From Allobaculum stercoricanis DSM 13633 (GTDB lineage Bacteria > Bacillota_I > Bacilli_A > Erysipelotrichales > Erysipelotrichaceae), in contig NZ_KB913034.1 in NCBI RefSeq assembly GCF_000384195.1, positions 845,479 to 909,478 of the forward strand: a stretch of DNA of 64,000 nucleotides. Reading direction: 5' to 3'. The notes beneath the pieces are model-generated. The model did no database searches. It saw only the letters and a program-made list of their open reading frames with translations, and had not been told where the DNA came from. Position numbers and translations under genes: made by a program. Positions within the stretch are counted from its first letter, which is position 1, and the number at the start of each line of letters is the position of its first letter. Below are positions 15,472 through 24,992 of the stretch, in pieces.

Positions 15472-17127
15472 TTAGATTTCTATATTTTCGTCAACGGCTT
15501 TTGCTTGAATGGCAGCCTCGATGATATCGCAATGTGGGTCGATATAAATCGTTTGATACGATTTCATTGTCACAAAGCCAGGCCCTTTTTTAGGAACTTT
15601 TTTCAAATTGGAAATTAAAGTGTAATCAATCGGAACACTAGAAGAATTGCGCCCTTTAGAAAAGTAAGCAGCTAAATTTGCGGCAAAGCGAATTTGATTT
15701 TCCGTTGGCTGATCGCTTTGTAAAACAACGTGGGAGCCATGATAGTCTTTAACGTGAAACCATAAATCTTTTCTTCTAGCTAAAGACCAAGTGATGAATT
15801 GGTTTTGTAGGTTGTTTTTACCCGCATAGATCATGGCATCACCTATTTGGATTTGAACGATATTCGGCAGTTTCTTTTTCTTTTGTCGCGCACTTGGATT
15901 TTTTAAACGCACCAAACGTTTGTTTGCAAGTTCTTGGCGAATTTCTAAAACGTCATCGGCACTACAGTAATCCAATTGTTCTTTTAGCGTTGAAAAATAC
16001 TCGATTTGGTTCTCGCACTCTTCGACTTGTTCATTCAAAATTTCAATACCACGTTTGAGCTTATGGTATTTCTTGTAGTAAAGATTGGCATTATCTTTAA
16101 GCGAATAGCGCATGTCGATCGGAATTTGGAGTATTTTGTTTTCATCTTCAAAAGAAGGAAGTTCAAGAACAGGTTGCTTATCTAAATATAAGTAAGCAAA
16201 TAAGACATCTCCATATTCACGATAACGATCATAGTCCATCGATTCTTCCAAAGACTGTTGCAAGCGGGGAAGTTTTTTGGTCAGTTTTTTTAATTCACGA
16301 TCAACTGCTTTATAAATGTCCCCACATTGTAAAGCAATGCGGTTTTTGACTTCATCGGCTTCATATAGACGCTCGATTCCTTCCATTAAGTCTCGTTGAT
16401 TAGGCTGTTGATTTAAATGAGTCAGTTCTAAACAATGAAACTCTTTGGAATAACAATACAAAGTATTGGATGAAATGAGTTCTTCGATAATTGTTTCATA
16501 CGGAACGCCTTGATTTAAACGATACAAAAACTCACGGGAAAGAGTTGGAGAAAAACCTTCGATTTGACTGACTAAACTTCGATCTAAATCAATATCGCCA
16601 GGTTTTAGTGGATCATAGCGATTTGGTTTTTCCGGCAATGTATAGAGTGCACCTGGATGTAGCAAGCGTTTGGAGTTTTCAAAGACAGGGATCCGTTTTA
16701 AGCAATCGACAATGCATTGAGTTGAGCTGTCGACTAAAACGAGATTGGCATATTTACCCATCATTTCCGCATATAAATCATATTCAATGATATCGCCTAG
16801 TTCATTTGCAGCGCGTATATGAAAGCGAACGATACGGTCATAGCCGATTTGTTCGATTTCCGTAATATAGCCTTGCGAGATCCGCTTTCTTAACATCATC
16901 ACAAAGCTAGTGGGGTTAGGGAGTGGTTCTTTATTGGTCGAACAAAGATAGAATCGACAAGTATTAGAATGAACGCTAATTGCGAGTCGCTTCGATCCAC
17001 ATTCTCGAGAATGTAAATAAAATAAAACTTCTTCATCCGATAAGCATTGGATTTTTCCAATTTTAGCGCCAGTGAGGGGTTGAATTTGGTGGGTTAAACG
17101 AGAAATCAGTAATCCATCAAATGGCAT
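15472..17127 (-). CDS. rqcH: RqcH (NFACT / Rqc2 homologue), ribosome quality control
   Basis: RqcH binds 50S subunits with stalled peptidyl-tRNA and directs C-terminal alanine tailing. It was long called fibronectin-binding protein FbpA. The start is at ATG 17127, eight bases after GGAGG; a GTG at 17136 is too near. NFACT-N begins MPFDGLLISRLTHQI, with the conserved Asp-Arg in GYDRIVRFHI near residue 97. A central coiled coil (residues 280-400) precedes NFACT-R with LWFHVKDYHGSHVVL near residue 440. About 551 residues, normal length. It is convergent with recO and divergent from gmk. Confidence 0.93.
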   Translation of the reverse strand: MPFDGLLISRLTHQIQPLTGAKIGKIQCLSDEEVLFYLHSRECGSKRLAISVHSNTCRFYLCSTNKEPLPNPTSFVMMLRKRISQGYITEIEQIGYDRIVRFHIRAANELGDIIEYDLYAEMMGKYANLVLVDSSTQCIVDCLKRIPVFENSKRLLHPGALYTLPEKPNRYDPLKPGDIDLDRSLVSQIEGFSPTLSREFLYRLNQGVPYETIIEELISSNTLYCYSKEFHCLELTHLNQQPNQRDLMEGIERLYEADEVKNRIALQCGDIYKAVDRELKKLTKKLPRLQQSLEESMDYDRYREYGDVLFAYLYLDKQPVLELPSFEDENKILQIPIDMRYSLKDNANLYYKKYHKLKRGIEILNEQVEECENQIEYFSTLKEQLDYCSADDVLEIRQELANKRLVRLKNPSARQKKKKLPNIVQIQIGDAMIYAGKNNLQNQFITWSLARRKDLWFHVKDYHGSHVVLQSDQPTENQIRFAANLAAYFSKGRNSSSVPIDYTLISNLKKVPKKGPGFVTMKSYQTIYIDPHCDIIEAAIQAKAVDENIEI

Positions 17128-17344
17128 TACAGTCACCTCCAGTACCGCTTTAATATACCTTATTTTTTAAAAACCAAAAACTTTCCGAAATAAAAAGATG
17201 AAGGAATTCAATGTCTTATTTTCACAAATTGTGTTCCATACGTTAAAATGACTGTATTGAAATGAATTTTATACAAAGTTCAATCGTGGAAAGATCAATG
17301 AATATCCATGTTAAGATCATACAATCAATAGAGAGGGAACAAGA

Positions 17345-17917
17345 ATGAAAAAGGGAAGTATCATCGTGTTAAGCGGACCTTCTGGTGTCGGAAAAGGAAC
17401 GTTACGCGCAAAATTAGATTATGACAAATTGAATTTAGTGAATTCTGTTTCTTGGACAACACGTAAACCACGCGAAGAAGATATTGAAGGTGTAACATAC
17501 CATTTTGTCAGCCAAGAAGAATTTGAACAAAATATTAAAGAAAATGGCTTTGCGGAATATGCTGGTTTTTCAAGTCATGCCTATGGCACGCCTAAAAAAG
17601 GATTAGAAGAAAAATTAGAAGCAGGAAAAAACGTCATGCTGGAAATCGAAGTACAAGGTGCTTTACAAGTTATGGATCAATATCCAGAGGCACTTTCGAT
17701 TTTCATTTTGCCACCTTCTATTGAAGAATTAGAAAAACGCTTAGTTGGACGGAATAGTGAAGATGAAGCGGCAATTCAACAACGCCTTTCTCGCGCAAAA
17801 GAAGAATTAGCTTTACAAGATCGCTATCGCTTTAAAGTCGTCAATGATGATTTAGATCGTGCGGTCAAAGAAATCGAACAAATCATTCAAGAAAACGCCC
17901 CAACAAACGAAAAGTAA
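17345..17917 (+). CDS. gmk: Guanylate kinase
   Basis: Gmk phosphorylates GMP to GDP with ATP. The P-loop is LSGPSGVGKGTL (residues 8-19), the GMP-binding segment follows with SWTTRKPREEDIEGVTYHFV, and the lid has RNSEDEAAIQQRLSRAKEE. At 190 residues it is slightly short but complete. AGAGAGGGA precedes the ATG. A 20-bp palindrome follows its stop and leads into the rimP promoter. Confidence 0.95.
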   Translation: MKKGSIIVLSGPSGVGKGTLRAKLDYDKLNLVNSVSWTTRKPREEDIEGVTYHFVSQEEFEQNIKENGFAEYAGFSSHAYGTPKKGLEEKLEAGKNVMLEIEVQGALQVMDQYPEALSIFILPPSIEELEKRLVGRNSEDEAAIQQRLSRAKEELALQDRYRFKVVNDDLDRAVKEIEQIIQENAPTNEK

Positions 17918-17935
17918 AGCTTAAATTTAAGCTTT
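17916..17935. promoter_or_regulatory. Perfect 20-bp palindrome overlapping the rimP -35 box
   Basis: AAAGCTTAAATTTAAGCTTT begins at the gmk stop and overlaps the first bases of the TTGACA. It is either a weak gmk terminator without loop or an operator for the rimP operon. Confidence 0.5.
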
Positions 17936-17962
17936 GACAAAATATTATCGGTCGTTTATACT
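17934..17962 (+). promoter_or_regulatory. Strong sigma-A promoter of the rimP-nusA-infB operon
   Basis: A perfect TTGACA (17934-17939), exactly 17 bases, then TATACT (17957-17962). The leader to rimP is about 175 nt. Confidence 0.88.
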
Positions 17963-18011
17963 TGAAGGAACATTTGTCAAGTGTTAAACTACATGTAGCA
18001 TCTGAATTTAG

Positions 18012-18031
18012 GGGAGCGGAAAACCGCTCCC
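18012..18031 (+). promoter_or_regulatory. GC-rich leader hairpin of the rimP operon
   Basis: GGGAGCGG-AAAA-CCGCTCCC is a perfect 8-bp stem followed by TTCGATTTTG. GC-rich hairpins in this position are common ahead of rimP. It could be an attenuator or a NusA-responsive site. The 64-codon ORF across it (from 17962) has no ribosome site. Confidence 0.6.
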
Positions 18032-18143
18032 TTCGATTTTGTCTAGAGGTTTATTTAGACAAGAAGATGCTTGAAATCGTGGTAACAATCAAAACAATAC
18101 AGAAAGGAGATATCCATATTATTTTTGGTATGGATCAGACTGA

Positions 18144-18602
18144 ATGGAGAATCTGAAAAGTTGGATCATTCCCTTATTGGAGTCGCAAGGCTGCACTTTA
18201 TATGATCTTGAATGGGATACAAAGATGAAACCACACGTTCTTCGCGTAATGATTGATCGTCAAGAAGGTGGCGTGGATTTAGATATTTGCGCATCCTGTT
18301 CCGAATTAATCTCTGAAAAACTTGATGCATTAGATGCGATTAAAGAGGAGTACATGTTAGAGGTTTGTTCACCAGGAGCAGAAAGAGAGTTAAGAAACGA
18401 GGCTCAAATTTTAGCTCAAGTAGGTAAGTATGTCACTGTGACTTTAAAAGAACCTCAAAGTGGTTTTCATGAAGTATTAGCTAAACTCGATGCAGTAGAT
18501 GAACAAGCAATTCATATTAGCTTCTTTATCAAAGGACGTCCTAAAAAATTAGATGTTGCTCGAGATAATATCGCGCTGATCAAAAGTGCTGTAAAAGTTT
18601 AA
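18144..18602 (+). CDS. rimP: Ribosome maturation factor RimP
   Basis: RimP assists 30S subunit maturation. The 152-residue protein shows the family's N-terminal domain (GCTLYDLEWDTK, then LRVMIDRQEGGVDLDICASCSELISE) and the signature YMLEVCSPGAERELRNEAQ near residue 70, where most members have EVSSPGLDRPL. The C-terminal Sm-like domain ends VARDNIALIK. It is the first gene of the classical rimP-nusA-rnpM-ylxQ-infB-rbfA operon. No good ribosome site is visible before this ATG. Confidence 0.9.
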   Translation: MENLKSWIIPLLESQGCTLYDLEWDTKMKPHVLRVMIDRQEGGVDLDICASCSELISEKLDALDAIKEEYMLEVCSPGAERELRNEAQILAQVGKYVTVTLKEPQSGFHEVLAKLDAVDEQAIHISFFIKGRPKKLDVARDNIALIKSAVKV

Positions 18603-18742
18603 GTTATCATCGTCGAACTCTTTGCGAATCAGGATGGATACAAAAGCAAGAATGTCGCATATCCATCCAAGTTTTAAATTAAAAATATCCTTTCATCAAC
18701 TGTTTGATGAAAGATTAAAAAATGAAATGTATAGAGGAAATT

Positions 18743-20545
18743 ATGCCTAGAAAAGCAACGAATACGAAAAAGAAAGCCTCCAACGCACTAGAGGCATTCA
18801 ACGAGATTGGTGGATTCCACAATCTTTCTAAAGATGTAATCGAAGATGCTCTTTCATATGCGATTGAAAAAGCATACCGCAAACGGAACAACTCTGATGG
18901 TGCCAAAATCCGTACTGTTGTAGACGAAAAAGGAAGAATTCGTGCGTTCCGTTTATGGGATGTTGTGGAAACGGTAGAAGATCCGGATTACCAACTCGAT
19001 CTTGAAGAAGCAAAAGACATCACAGATTACCCACAAGTTGGCCAAGTATTAGAAGAAGAAACTGAAATTGATAACTTTGTTCGTGGAGATATCTCTACTG
19101 TAAAAAGTGTCATGTTCCAAAGAATCAAAGATGCTGAACGCAAAGAAGTAATCGATAAATACCAAGATTGCGTTGGTGATATGGTTACTGGTATCGTTCA
19201 ATCCGTTGAGGAACGCTTCGTCATGGTCCGCTTAGGCGCAGATGTAAATGGTGAAATGCAACCAGGTGCGACAGATGCAATCATGAGAAAATCGGACATG
19301 ATTCCATCTGAAAAATACACTGTGGGTCAATTATTAAAAGTTGTCATCACAAATGTGGATAAAGAAGCAAAAGGTGCGATCGTTATGGTCAGCCGTTCTT
19401 CCACAGAATTAATCAAACGTTTATTTGAAAAAGAAGTTCTCGAAATTTATCAAGGAACTGTAGAAATTAAAGCAATCTCCCGCGATGCTGGTCAACGTGC
19501 CAAAATGGCAGTTGTTTCCAATCGCGACAACATCGATCCAATCGGTGCTTGTATTGGGCCAGGTGGAAGCCGTGTTCGCGCGATTAGTGAAGAACTCAAT
19601 GGCGAAAAAATCGACATTTTCAAATGGTCTGATGATTTACAAGAATTTGTTTGCAACGCATTATCTCCAGCACAAGGAATTGAAGTGTTCTTAGCAGAAG
19701 ATGCCCCAGAAGTTGCAACACCAACACGCAATAGTCGTGATGGTAAAGTTCGCGAAAATAGCCAAAAATCTTTAGTTGCAGCTGTACCAGAAAGCCAACT
19801 TTCTTTAGCAATTGGTCGTCGTGGACAAAACGCTAAATTAGCATTCCATTTAACCGGACATCATATCGATATCCGTTCTCAAGAAGATCTTGATGAAATG
19901 GGTGTAAACTGGCGTGAATTAGTCGACAAACTTCATGAAGAGTATTTAACTAAAAAATCTCTTGAACGTGCTTATAAACAACAACAACGTATCGAAGAAT
20001 TACGAAACTCTTCCGGTACAATTGCAGTAATGCCTAACTTAAACGAATTTGAAGAAGATGAAGAATTCGCAGAAGATAACTTTGACGAATTCGTTGACGA
20101 ACCAACAATTGAACAAGAAGAACAAGCAACTGTTGAAATGGTCGAAGAAACACCTGTTCAACAAGATGTTGAAGAAGAAGCAGCTGAATTCGCACCAAAA
20201 GCAGAAGAAACAGAAATGGAAGCTGCAGCACGGATCGCCAAAGAAAATCGTCGCTCTTTAGCAGAACGTCGTACAACAACTTACACTTCTAAATTCGAAA
20301 GTGCAGAACCTGAAAAAGCTGAATCTGCAAAAGGAACAAAACCTTCTAAAGCAAAAGAAGAAGCGAAGAAGGAAGAACGCCGCATTGAGAAGAAAAAACC
20401 AACATTCAATGCGATGCACCCAATCTATACAGAAGATGAGCTCGAAGAAATCGAAAACGCAGAAATCGAAGAAGAAATGAGCGCATCCTGGAATGAGGAC
20501 ATCGACTACGAAGAATACGATTCTTACTACGACGATGAATACTAG
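18743..20545 (+). CDS. nusA: Transcription termination/antitermination protein NusA
   Basis: The start is placed at ATG 18743, six bases after AGAGGAAA; the upstream ATG 18722 lacks a site. NusA-N binds RNA polymerase (ALEAFNEIGGFHNLSKDVIEDALSYA is split over residues 15-40), followed by S1 (residues 130-200), KH1 (IGACIGPGGSRVRAI near 255) and KH2 (LAIGRRGQNAKLA near 355). A long acidic, low-complexity C-terminal tail of about 180 residues follows, ending YDSYYDDEY. The family core is about 370 residues, so the tail is an extension of unknown role. Confidence 0.94.
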   Translation: MPRKATNTKKKASNALEAFNEIGGFHNLSKDVIEDALSYAIEKAYRKRNNSDGAKIRTVVDEKGRIRAFRLWDVVETVEDPDYQLDLEEAKDITDYPQVGQVLEEETEIDNFVRGDISTVKSVMFQRIKDAERKEVIDKYQDCVGDMVTGIVQSVEERFVMVRLGADVNGEMQPGATDAIMRKSDMIPSEKYTVGQLLKVVITNVDKEAKGAIVMVSRSSTELIKRLFEKEVLEIYQGTVEIKAISRDAGQRAKMAVVSNRDNIDPIGACIGPGGSRVRAISEELNGEKIDIFKWSDDLQEFVCNALSPAQGIEVFLAEDAPEVATPTRNSRDGKVRENSQKSLVAAVPESQLSLAIGRRGQNAKLAFHLTGHHIDIRSQEDLDEMGVNWRELVDKLHEEYLTKKSLERAYKQQQRIEELRNSSGTIAVMPNLNEFEEDEEFAEDNFDEFVDEPTIEQEEQATVEMVEETPVQQDVEEEAAEFAPKAEETEMEAAARIAKENRRSLAERRTTTYTSKFESAEPEKAESAKGTKPSKAKEEAKKEERRIEKKKPTFNAMHPIYTEDELEEIENAEIEEEMSASWNEDIDYEEYDSYYDDEY

Positions 20546-20594
20546 AGATTAGCTTTTCTCAATCTAGTACTTGCAAGAAAGGAATGTATTCCCC

Positions 20595-20855
20595 ATGAGA
20601 AAAATTCCAATGCGAAAATGCGTAGTGACTCAAGAAATGTTTCCAAAACAAGAACTCGTTCGTGTCGTTCGTACACCTGAAAACGAGATCGTTGTGGACG
20701 TAACAGGAAAGAAAAACGGTCATGGCGCATATATTCAAAAAAGCTTAGAAACTTTAGAGAAAGCTCAAAAAAACAAAGCTTTAGATAAAGCTTTGAAAAC
20801 AGAAATTCCTAAAGAAGTATATGAAAAACTGGAGTTGATCATCCGTGCCGGCTGA
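20595..20855 (+). CDS. rnpM: RNase P modulator RnpM (YlxR)
   Basis: The ATG 20595 follows GAAAGGAATG; a TTG at 20571 is upstream of that site and unlikely. The protein is about 86 residues. The family motif MRKCVVTQEMFPKQELVRVVR opens it, then NGHGAYIQ near residue 47, typical of DUF448/YlxR. In B. subtilis this RNA-binding protein modulates RNase P. The stop overlaps the following gene by about 11 bases. Confidence 0.9.
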   Translation: MRKIPMRKCVVTQEMFPKQELVRVVRTPENEIVVDVTGKKNGHGAYIQKSLETLEKAQKNKALDKALKTEIPKEVYEKLELIIRAG

Positions 20856-21168
20856 TCAACTCGTCTCCTTAGCATCGCTCGTTGTTAAAACAGGACGTTA
20901 TGCTCGAGGAGACAATCTGCTTCCATCCATTCAAAGTCAAAAAGCCAAAGTGGTGATTTTGTCAGAAGGTTGTGGAGCAAACCGATCTAAAAAAATTCAG
21001 GATAAATGTGCATATTATCAAATTCCGCTCATTATGCTTAATCCCCTTAGATTTAACGCGATTTCAAGTAAAGTCCAAGGGGCGATGAGCGTCCTTGATG
21101 AGGGATTTGCGAAAAGTATTTTGAATCAAGCAAAACTTGATTCATCCTTGCAACTTTTCAATGTATAA
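20845..21168 (+). CDS. L7Ae-family RNA-binding protein YlxQ
   Basis: A 107-residue L7Ae/L30e fold protein starting at GTG 20845 inside rnpM. Visible features are the short N-terminal helix VSLASLVVKTGRYARGDN, the KAKVVILSEGCGANRSKKI strand-helix and the IPLIMLN strand. YlxQ binds kink-turn-like RNA in other Bacillota; the target here is unknown. A 197-base gap to infB follows, with no terminator recognised. Confidence 0.82.
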   Translation: MPADQLVSLASLVVKTGRYARGDNLLPSIQSQKAKVVILSEGCGANRSKKIQDKCAYYQIPLIMLNPLRFNAISSKVQGAMSVLDEGFAKSILNQAKLDSSLQLFNV

Positions 21169-21365
21169 ATGCCAATTGAATAAAGACCAAGCATTAAACT
21201 TTGTTTGATCGTGTCTTTGATGCAATCCTGATTTTAACCAAAGCGAAAATTGGATTCAGAACATCCATAGCCAAGTGCTCTAGATCTAAAGACACGATTT
21301 GTTGATAAAATTGTTTCTTTAAATTTTCGCTTTCTTGCCATAGAAAAAAGAAGGATGGTGATGAA

Positions 21366-23234
21366 ATGGCTAAGCAGCCTGTTAAAAAGAAACCGGCAAA
21401 TAACAAGAACCGGTCAAACAACCGGAATAACAACCGGAACAATAACTTCACTCCAAGACCACGTGTCGAGTATCCAAAAGAAATTACTTATTCTTTACCA
21501 ATCACAATCGGGGAACTCGCCGAATTGATGAAACGTAATTCTTCTGAAATCATCAAATTCTTGTTCTTGTTGGGCAATATGTCCACAATCAACACAAGCT
21601 TATCTGATGAAGAAATCGAATTGATTTGTGAAGAATTCAAAGTGGTCGCGACTAAAGAATTCATCGTTGATGAAGATGATATCGAAGAACAAATCGCTAA
21701 CCGTGTCTTCGAAGAAAAAGATCTTCAACCAAGACCACCAGTCGTTACAATCATGGGTCACGTTGACCATGGTAAAACGACATTATTGGATACGATCCGT
21801 AATGCTCATGTTGTTAAAGGTGAGTTTGGCGGAATTACGCAACATATCGGTGCTTACCAAGCAAGCGTTAATGATCGTAAAGTTACCTTCTTGGATACTC
21901 CAGGGCACGAAGCATTTACAGCTATGCGTGCACGTGGGGCACAAATCACCGATATCGTTGTCTTAATTGTTGCTGCGGATGATGGTGTTATGCCACAGAC
22001 AAAAGAATCTATCGACCATGCGAAAGCAGCGGGGGTTCCAATTGTCGTTGCCGTTAACAAAATCGATAAAGCCGGGGCTAACCCAGATCGCGTAATGAGC
22101 GAATTGGCAAATGAAGGCGTTATGCCTGAAGAATGGGGTGGAGATACAATCTTCAACATGATTTCTGCACGTAGTGGAGAAGGTGTTGATGATCTTCTTG
22201 AATCCTTATTGTTAGTTGCTGACATGCAAGAATTAAAAGCTAACCCAGACGTTTGTGCATCTGGTACAGTTGTCGAAGCAAAATTGGATAAAGGTCGTGG
22301 ACCAGTTGCTACTTTATTAGTTCAACAAGGTACATTACATTCTGGCGACTCTTTAGTCGTTGGAAGCAGCTATGGCCGTATCCGTAAAATGACAAGTGAT
22401 AAAGGTATGGAACTCAAAAATGCCGGTCCATCCACACCAGTCGAAATCATCGGTTTAAACGAAGTACCAAAAGCTGGTGATGTCTTCATGGTTTACGATT
22501 CCTACAAAAAAGCTGCAGAAATTGCACAAAGACGTATGAACAAACAGATCGAATTAGAACGTTCTCAAAGTTCTGCTCGTTCTTTAGAAGATATGGCACG
22601 TATGATTTCTGAAGGGGATATGCAGGAAATCAATATCTTGATCAAATCCGACGTTCAAGGTTCTGCTGAAGCGATGAAAGCTTCTATTGAAAAATTGAAT
22701 GTCGACACAGTTAAAGTGAACGTAATCCGTTCTACAGTTGGTACAATTACTGAATCCGATATTATGTTAGCAAGTGCATCTAATGCGATCATTTACGGAT
22801 TTAACATTCGTCCAACAGCAGCGGTTCGTAAAAAAGCTGAAGAAGAAGGCGTTGAAATTCGTCTCCACAATATCATCTATAAAGCCTTAGAAGAAATTGA
22901 AAGCTTGATGAAAGGTTTACTTGCTCCAGTATTTGAAGAAGTTGTTACTGGACAAGCAGAAGTTCGTCAAATTTATAAAGCTTCTAAAGTCGGAACAATT
23001 GCCGGAAGCTATATTACAGATGGTGTCATCAAACGTGACTCTTCTGTACGTTTAATCCGTGATGGAATTGTTGTTTACACAGGTAAACTTGGTTCTTTAC
23101 GTCGTTTCGAAAATGATGCAAAAGAAGTATCTCAAGGATTCGAATGTGGTCTGACCATCGAAAACTACAACGATATTAAAGTTGGCGACGTCATCGAAGC
23201 ATTCGAAGATCGGGAAGTAAAAAATGACGCTTAA
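21366..23234 (+). CDS. infB: Translation initiation factor IF-2
   Basis: IF-2 is the GTPase that brings initiator tRNA to the 30S subunit. A short basic, Asn-rich N-terminus (residues 1-30) is followed by the IF2_N domain ([20 protein letters not shown]). The G domain has [16 protein letters not shown] near residue 128, DTPGHEAF, and NKID. Domains II-IV follow, with [14 protein letters not shown] and the C-terminal initiator-tRNA-binding beta-barrel ([15 protein letters not shown]). At 622 residues it is a short-type IF-2. It overlaps rbfA by 11 bases. Confidence 0.96.
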   Translation: MAKQPVKKKPANNKNRSNNRNNNRNNNFTPRPRVEYPKEITYSLPITIGELAELMKRNSSEIIKFLFLLGNMSTINTSLSDEEIELICEEFKVVATKEFIVDEDDIEEQIANRVFEEKDLQPRPPVVTIMGHVDHGKTTLLDTIRNAHVVKGEFGGITQHIGAYQASVNDRKVTFLDTPGHEAFTAMRARGAQITDIVVLIVAADDGVMPQTKESIDHAKAAGVPIVVAVNKIDKAGANPDRVMSELANEGVMPEEWGGDTIFNMISARSGEGVDDLLESLLLVADMQELKANPDVCASGTVVEAKLDKGRGPVATLLVQQGTLHSGDSLVVGSSYGRIRKMTSDKGMELKNAGPSTPVEIIGLNEVPKAGDVFMVYDSYKKAAEIAQRRMNKQIELERSQSSARSLEDMARMISEGDMQEINILIKSDVQGSAEAMKASIEKLNVDTVKVNVIRSTVGTITESDIMLASASNAIIYGFNIRPTAAVRKKAEEEGVEIRLHNIIYKALEEIESLMKGLLAPVFEEVVTGQAEVRQIYKASKVGTIAGSYITDGVIKRDSSVRLIRDGIVVYTGKLGSLRRFENDAKEVSQGFECGLTIENYNDIKVGDVIEAFEDREVKNDA

Positions 23235-23607
23235 GCAAGACAGAATGGATCAAATCCTCAAAAAAGAAATTAGCCGAATTTTACAATTTGAATTGAAAAA
23301 TCCAAAACTCGGTTTCGTGACAGTAACGGATGTGGAATGCACGCGTGATATGTCACAAGCTAAAGTTTATGTTTCTTTTTTAGGACGACAGGAAAGAAAC
23401 GATGCCGGAATGAAAGTTTTACGTTCTGCAAAAGGTTTTATTCGTAGTACTTTAGCCAAAAATATTAAGGCACGAAAAATGCCAGATTTGATTTTTGTCC
23501 AAGATACTTCATTAGAACAAGGTCGTAAAATTGAAGGTATTCTTTCTAATTTACCTGAACCAAATCAACATGCAGTAGAACAAGATCCTGACGATCAAGA
23601 CGAATAA
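23224..23607 (+). CDS. rbfA: Ribosome-binding factor A
   Basis: RbfA binds the 30S subunit near helix 1 of 16S rRNA during late maturation. At 127 residues it has a KH-type fold: [18 protein letters not shown], then [22 protein letters not shown], and [21 protein letters not shown]. The tail is acidic. It starts inside infB and is last in the operon, followed by a terminator. Confidence 0.94.
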   Translation: MTLKQDRMDQILKKEISRILQFELKNPKLGFVTVTDVECTRDMSQAKVYVSFLGRQERNDAGMKVLRSAKGFIRSTLAKNIKARKMPDLIFVQDTSLEQGRKIEGILSNLPEPNQHAVEQDPDDQDE

Positions 23608-23664
23608 AAACTTTATTTATTGCTTGTCGTAGATTGATCTACATAAATTTGCAATTATACAATC

Positions 23665-23705
23665 AAACCTCTTGGTTTTCTAATCGTGAAAATCAAGAGG
23701 TTTTT
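23665..23705 (+). terminator. Terminator after rbfA
   Basis: AAACCTCTTG / CAAGAGGTTT pair perfectly over 10 bp; T-run follows. Confidence 0.88.
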
Positions 23706-23720
23706 CTTTAGTCTATCAAG

Positions 23721-23750
23721 AAAAAACAGATCGCATTTGCGACCTGTTTT
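23721..23750 (-). terminator. Terminator of the minus-strand transglutaminase-like gene
   Basis: AAAACAGaTCGCA / TGCGAcCTGTTTT has a 13-position stem; on the minus strand it ends in a run of six U. Confidence 0.8.
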
Positions 23751-23780
23751 GTTAAGTAAATATCATCGAAGCATTCCATA

Positions 23781-24782
23781 CTAAGCAATTTTTTCATCGT
23801 GCCAACCGCGTTGAACTAAAGCATCTCTCTCTTCAATACTCGTCGTATAGTTGTGGCTGCCGATATTGACATTGGCATTATATTGGCGATAGAGCGGAAT
23901 TGTTTTTTGGGGATTGCTATACCAAGCGATCCCTTCATCTACCCAACCTAAACAAACAAGAGTATCTTTTTCTAGTCGATTAGTCGTGAAATGATGATCG
24001 CCTGTGTTTGGATTATAAATGCGATAAACAGGCTCATCAGAATGAATAGGAGCGTTCCAGCCTACGCCTTCTAAAATCCAATTCGATTTAAAGCTAAGGA
24101 TAATCATTTCTTCGAAGTGTTGTGTATAGAAGTGTTCACCGCTTCTTGGATTATAAATGCGATAGATTGGGATTGCCTTGGATAGGGAAGAGTTGCCTTG
24201 CGTATAATCTTCGTTTTCAAGTGGACAATTGTCCCAATTCAAAATTTTGCCGTGGGTTTGAGAAATGGAATTGAATCCTTTTAAAAAGTAATAGTAATCG
24301 CGTTCACTAGAGGGAGTTTGATCTTCTAAATAAGGATCACAAATATACCATTTCTCATTCAGTTTGACAGCTAATAATTCATGGGCAAATGCATCGTTTT
24401 CGCATGATAAGTGACATGTCGATAATCCATAATGCAATAAGATCATGCTAAACATGTCGTAATACGATTGGCTATCCCCTTGACCAGAGACTAATCCGCG
24501 AAGTACGGGATCCATGCTCGATCTTTTTTGATTGTGTCGAAGCGTTTGAAGCGTAAATTGATAAGTTTTTTCAATGATTGCATAGTCATTGCCACGATGC
24601 GCATCAAGTTTCGGATAGCAAAATTCTTGAAGCATGTGTTCGGCAGCAATGATTTCGTCCGGCCATTCGTTAGTAACATCGTGATATGTAGCCAGAATTG
24701 GCGTGGATTGTGTAATAGGAATGGCAGGAACGCTGATCGTAAGGGCACTCACAAGAGCAAGTGCAAAATGATGGTGAGTCAT
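23781..24782 (-). CDS. Secreted transglutaminase-like protein (Cys to Ser) with DUF5648-type repeats
   Basis: A 333-residue exported protein with an N-terminal signal (FALALVSALTISVPA). Residues 60-155 resemble the transglutaminase/protease-like core: the nucleophile helix reads GDSQSYYDMF, with Ser104 where the Cys is expected; His134 (AHELLAVKL) and Asp149 (WYICDPYLED) follow at the usual spacings of about 30 and 15. The C-terminus has three repeats of YRxYNPxxGxHxxT...GWxxEG, the same module as the two proteins at 6.9-11.3 kb; the last ends early, at HDEKIA. It stands alone between two terminators. The loss of Cys suggests a binding protein or a Ser-based variant. Confidence 0.8.
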   Translation of the reverse strand: MTHHHFALALVSALTISVPAIPITQSTPILATYHDVTNEWPDEIIAAEHMLQEFCYPKLDAHRGNDYAIIEKTYQFTLQTLRHNQKRSSMDPVLRGLVSGQGDSQSYYDMFSMILLHYGLSTCHLSCENDAFAHELLAVKLNEKWYICDPYLEDQTPSSERDYYYFLKGFNSISQTHGKILNWDNCPLENEDYTQGNSSLSKAIPIYRIYNPRSGEHFYTQHFEEMIILSFKSNWILEGVGWNAPIHSDEPVYRIYNPNTGDHHFTTNRLEKDTLVCLGWVDEGIAWYSNPQKTIPLYRQYNANVNIGSHNYTTSIEERDALVQRGWHDEKIA

Positions 24783-24934
24783 AATTGTTCCTTTCTAACC
24801 ATATATCCATGTGTTTTGTCAATTTCATTATCACGCTTTTTAAACAAAATACAATGAAGATAACCTAGACAATTCATTAAGTTTTTGTAAAAGCTAAACT
24901 GTAGCGTCAGTAAATTTTGCTAAAAACACAAGCA

Positions 24935-24964
24935 TGAAAAAAGCAGGCACTTAGCCTGCTTTAA
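24935..24964 (-). terminator. Terminator of thiolase
   Basis: On the minus strand AAAGCAGGC-TAAGT-GCCTGCTTT is followed by TTT. The 9-bp stem is perfect. Confidence 0.88.
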
Positions 24965-24992
24965 TCGATTTAAATCATTATGGAAAAACGAA

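Noticed and set aside
17962..18156. 64-codon ORF in the rimP leader
   Set aside because: It spans the leader hairpin, has no ribosome site and its product resembles nothing; the region is a leader RNA.
19485..19694. Plus-strand ORF within nusA
   Set aside because: Out-of-frame shadow of a strongly conserved KH domain.
20049..20261. Lys/Gln-rich ORF inside the nusA tail
   Set aside because: A shadow frame of the repetitive Glu-rich tail of NusA.
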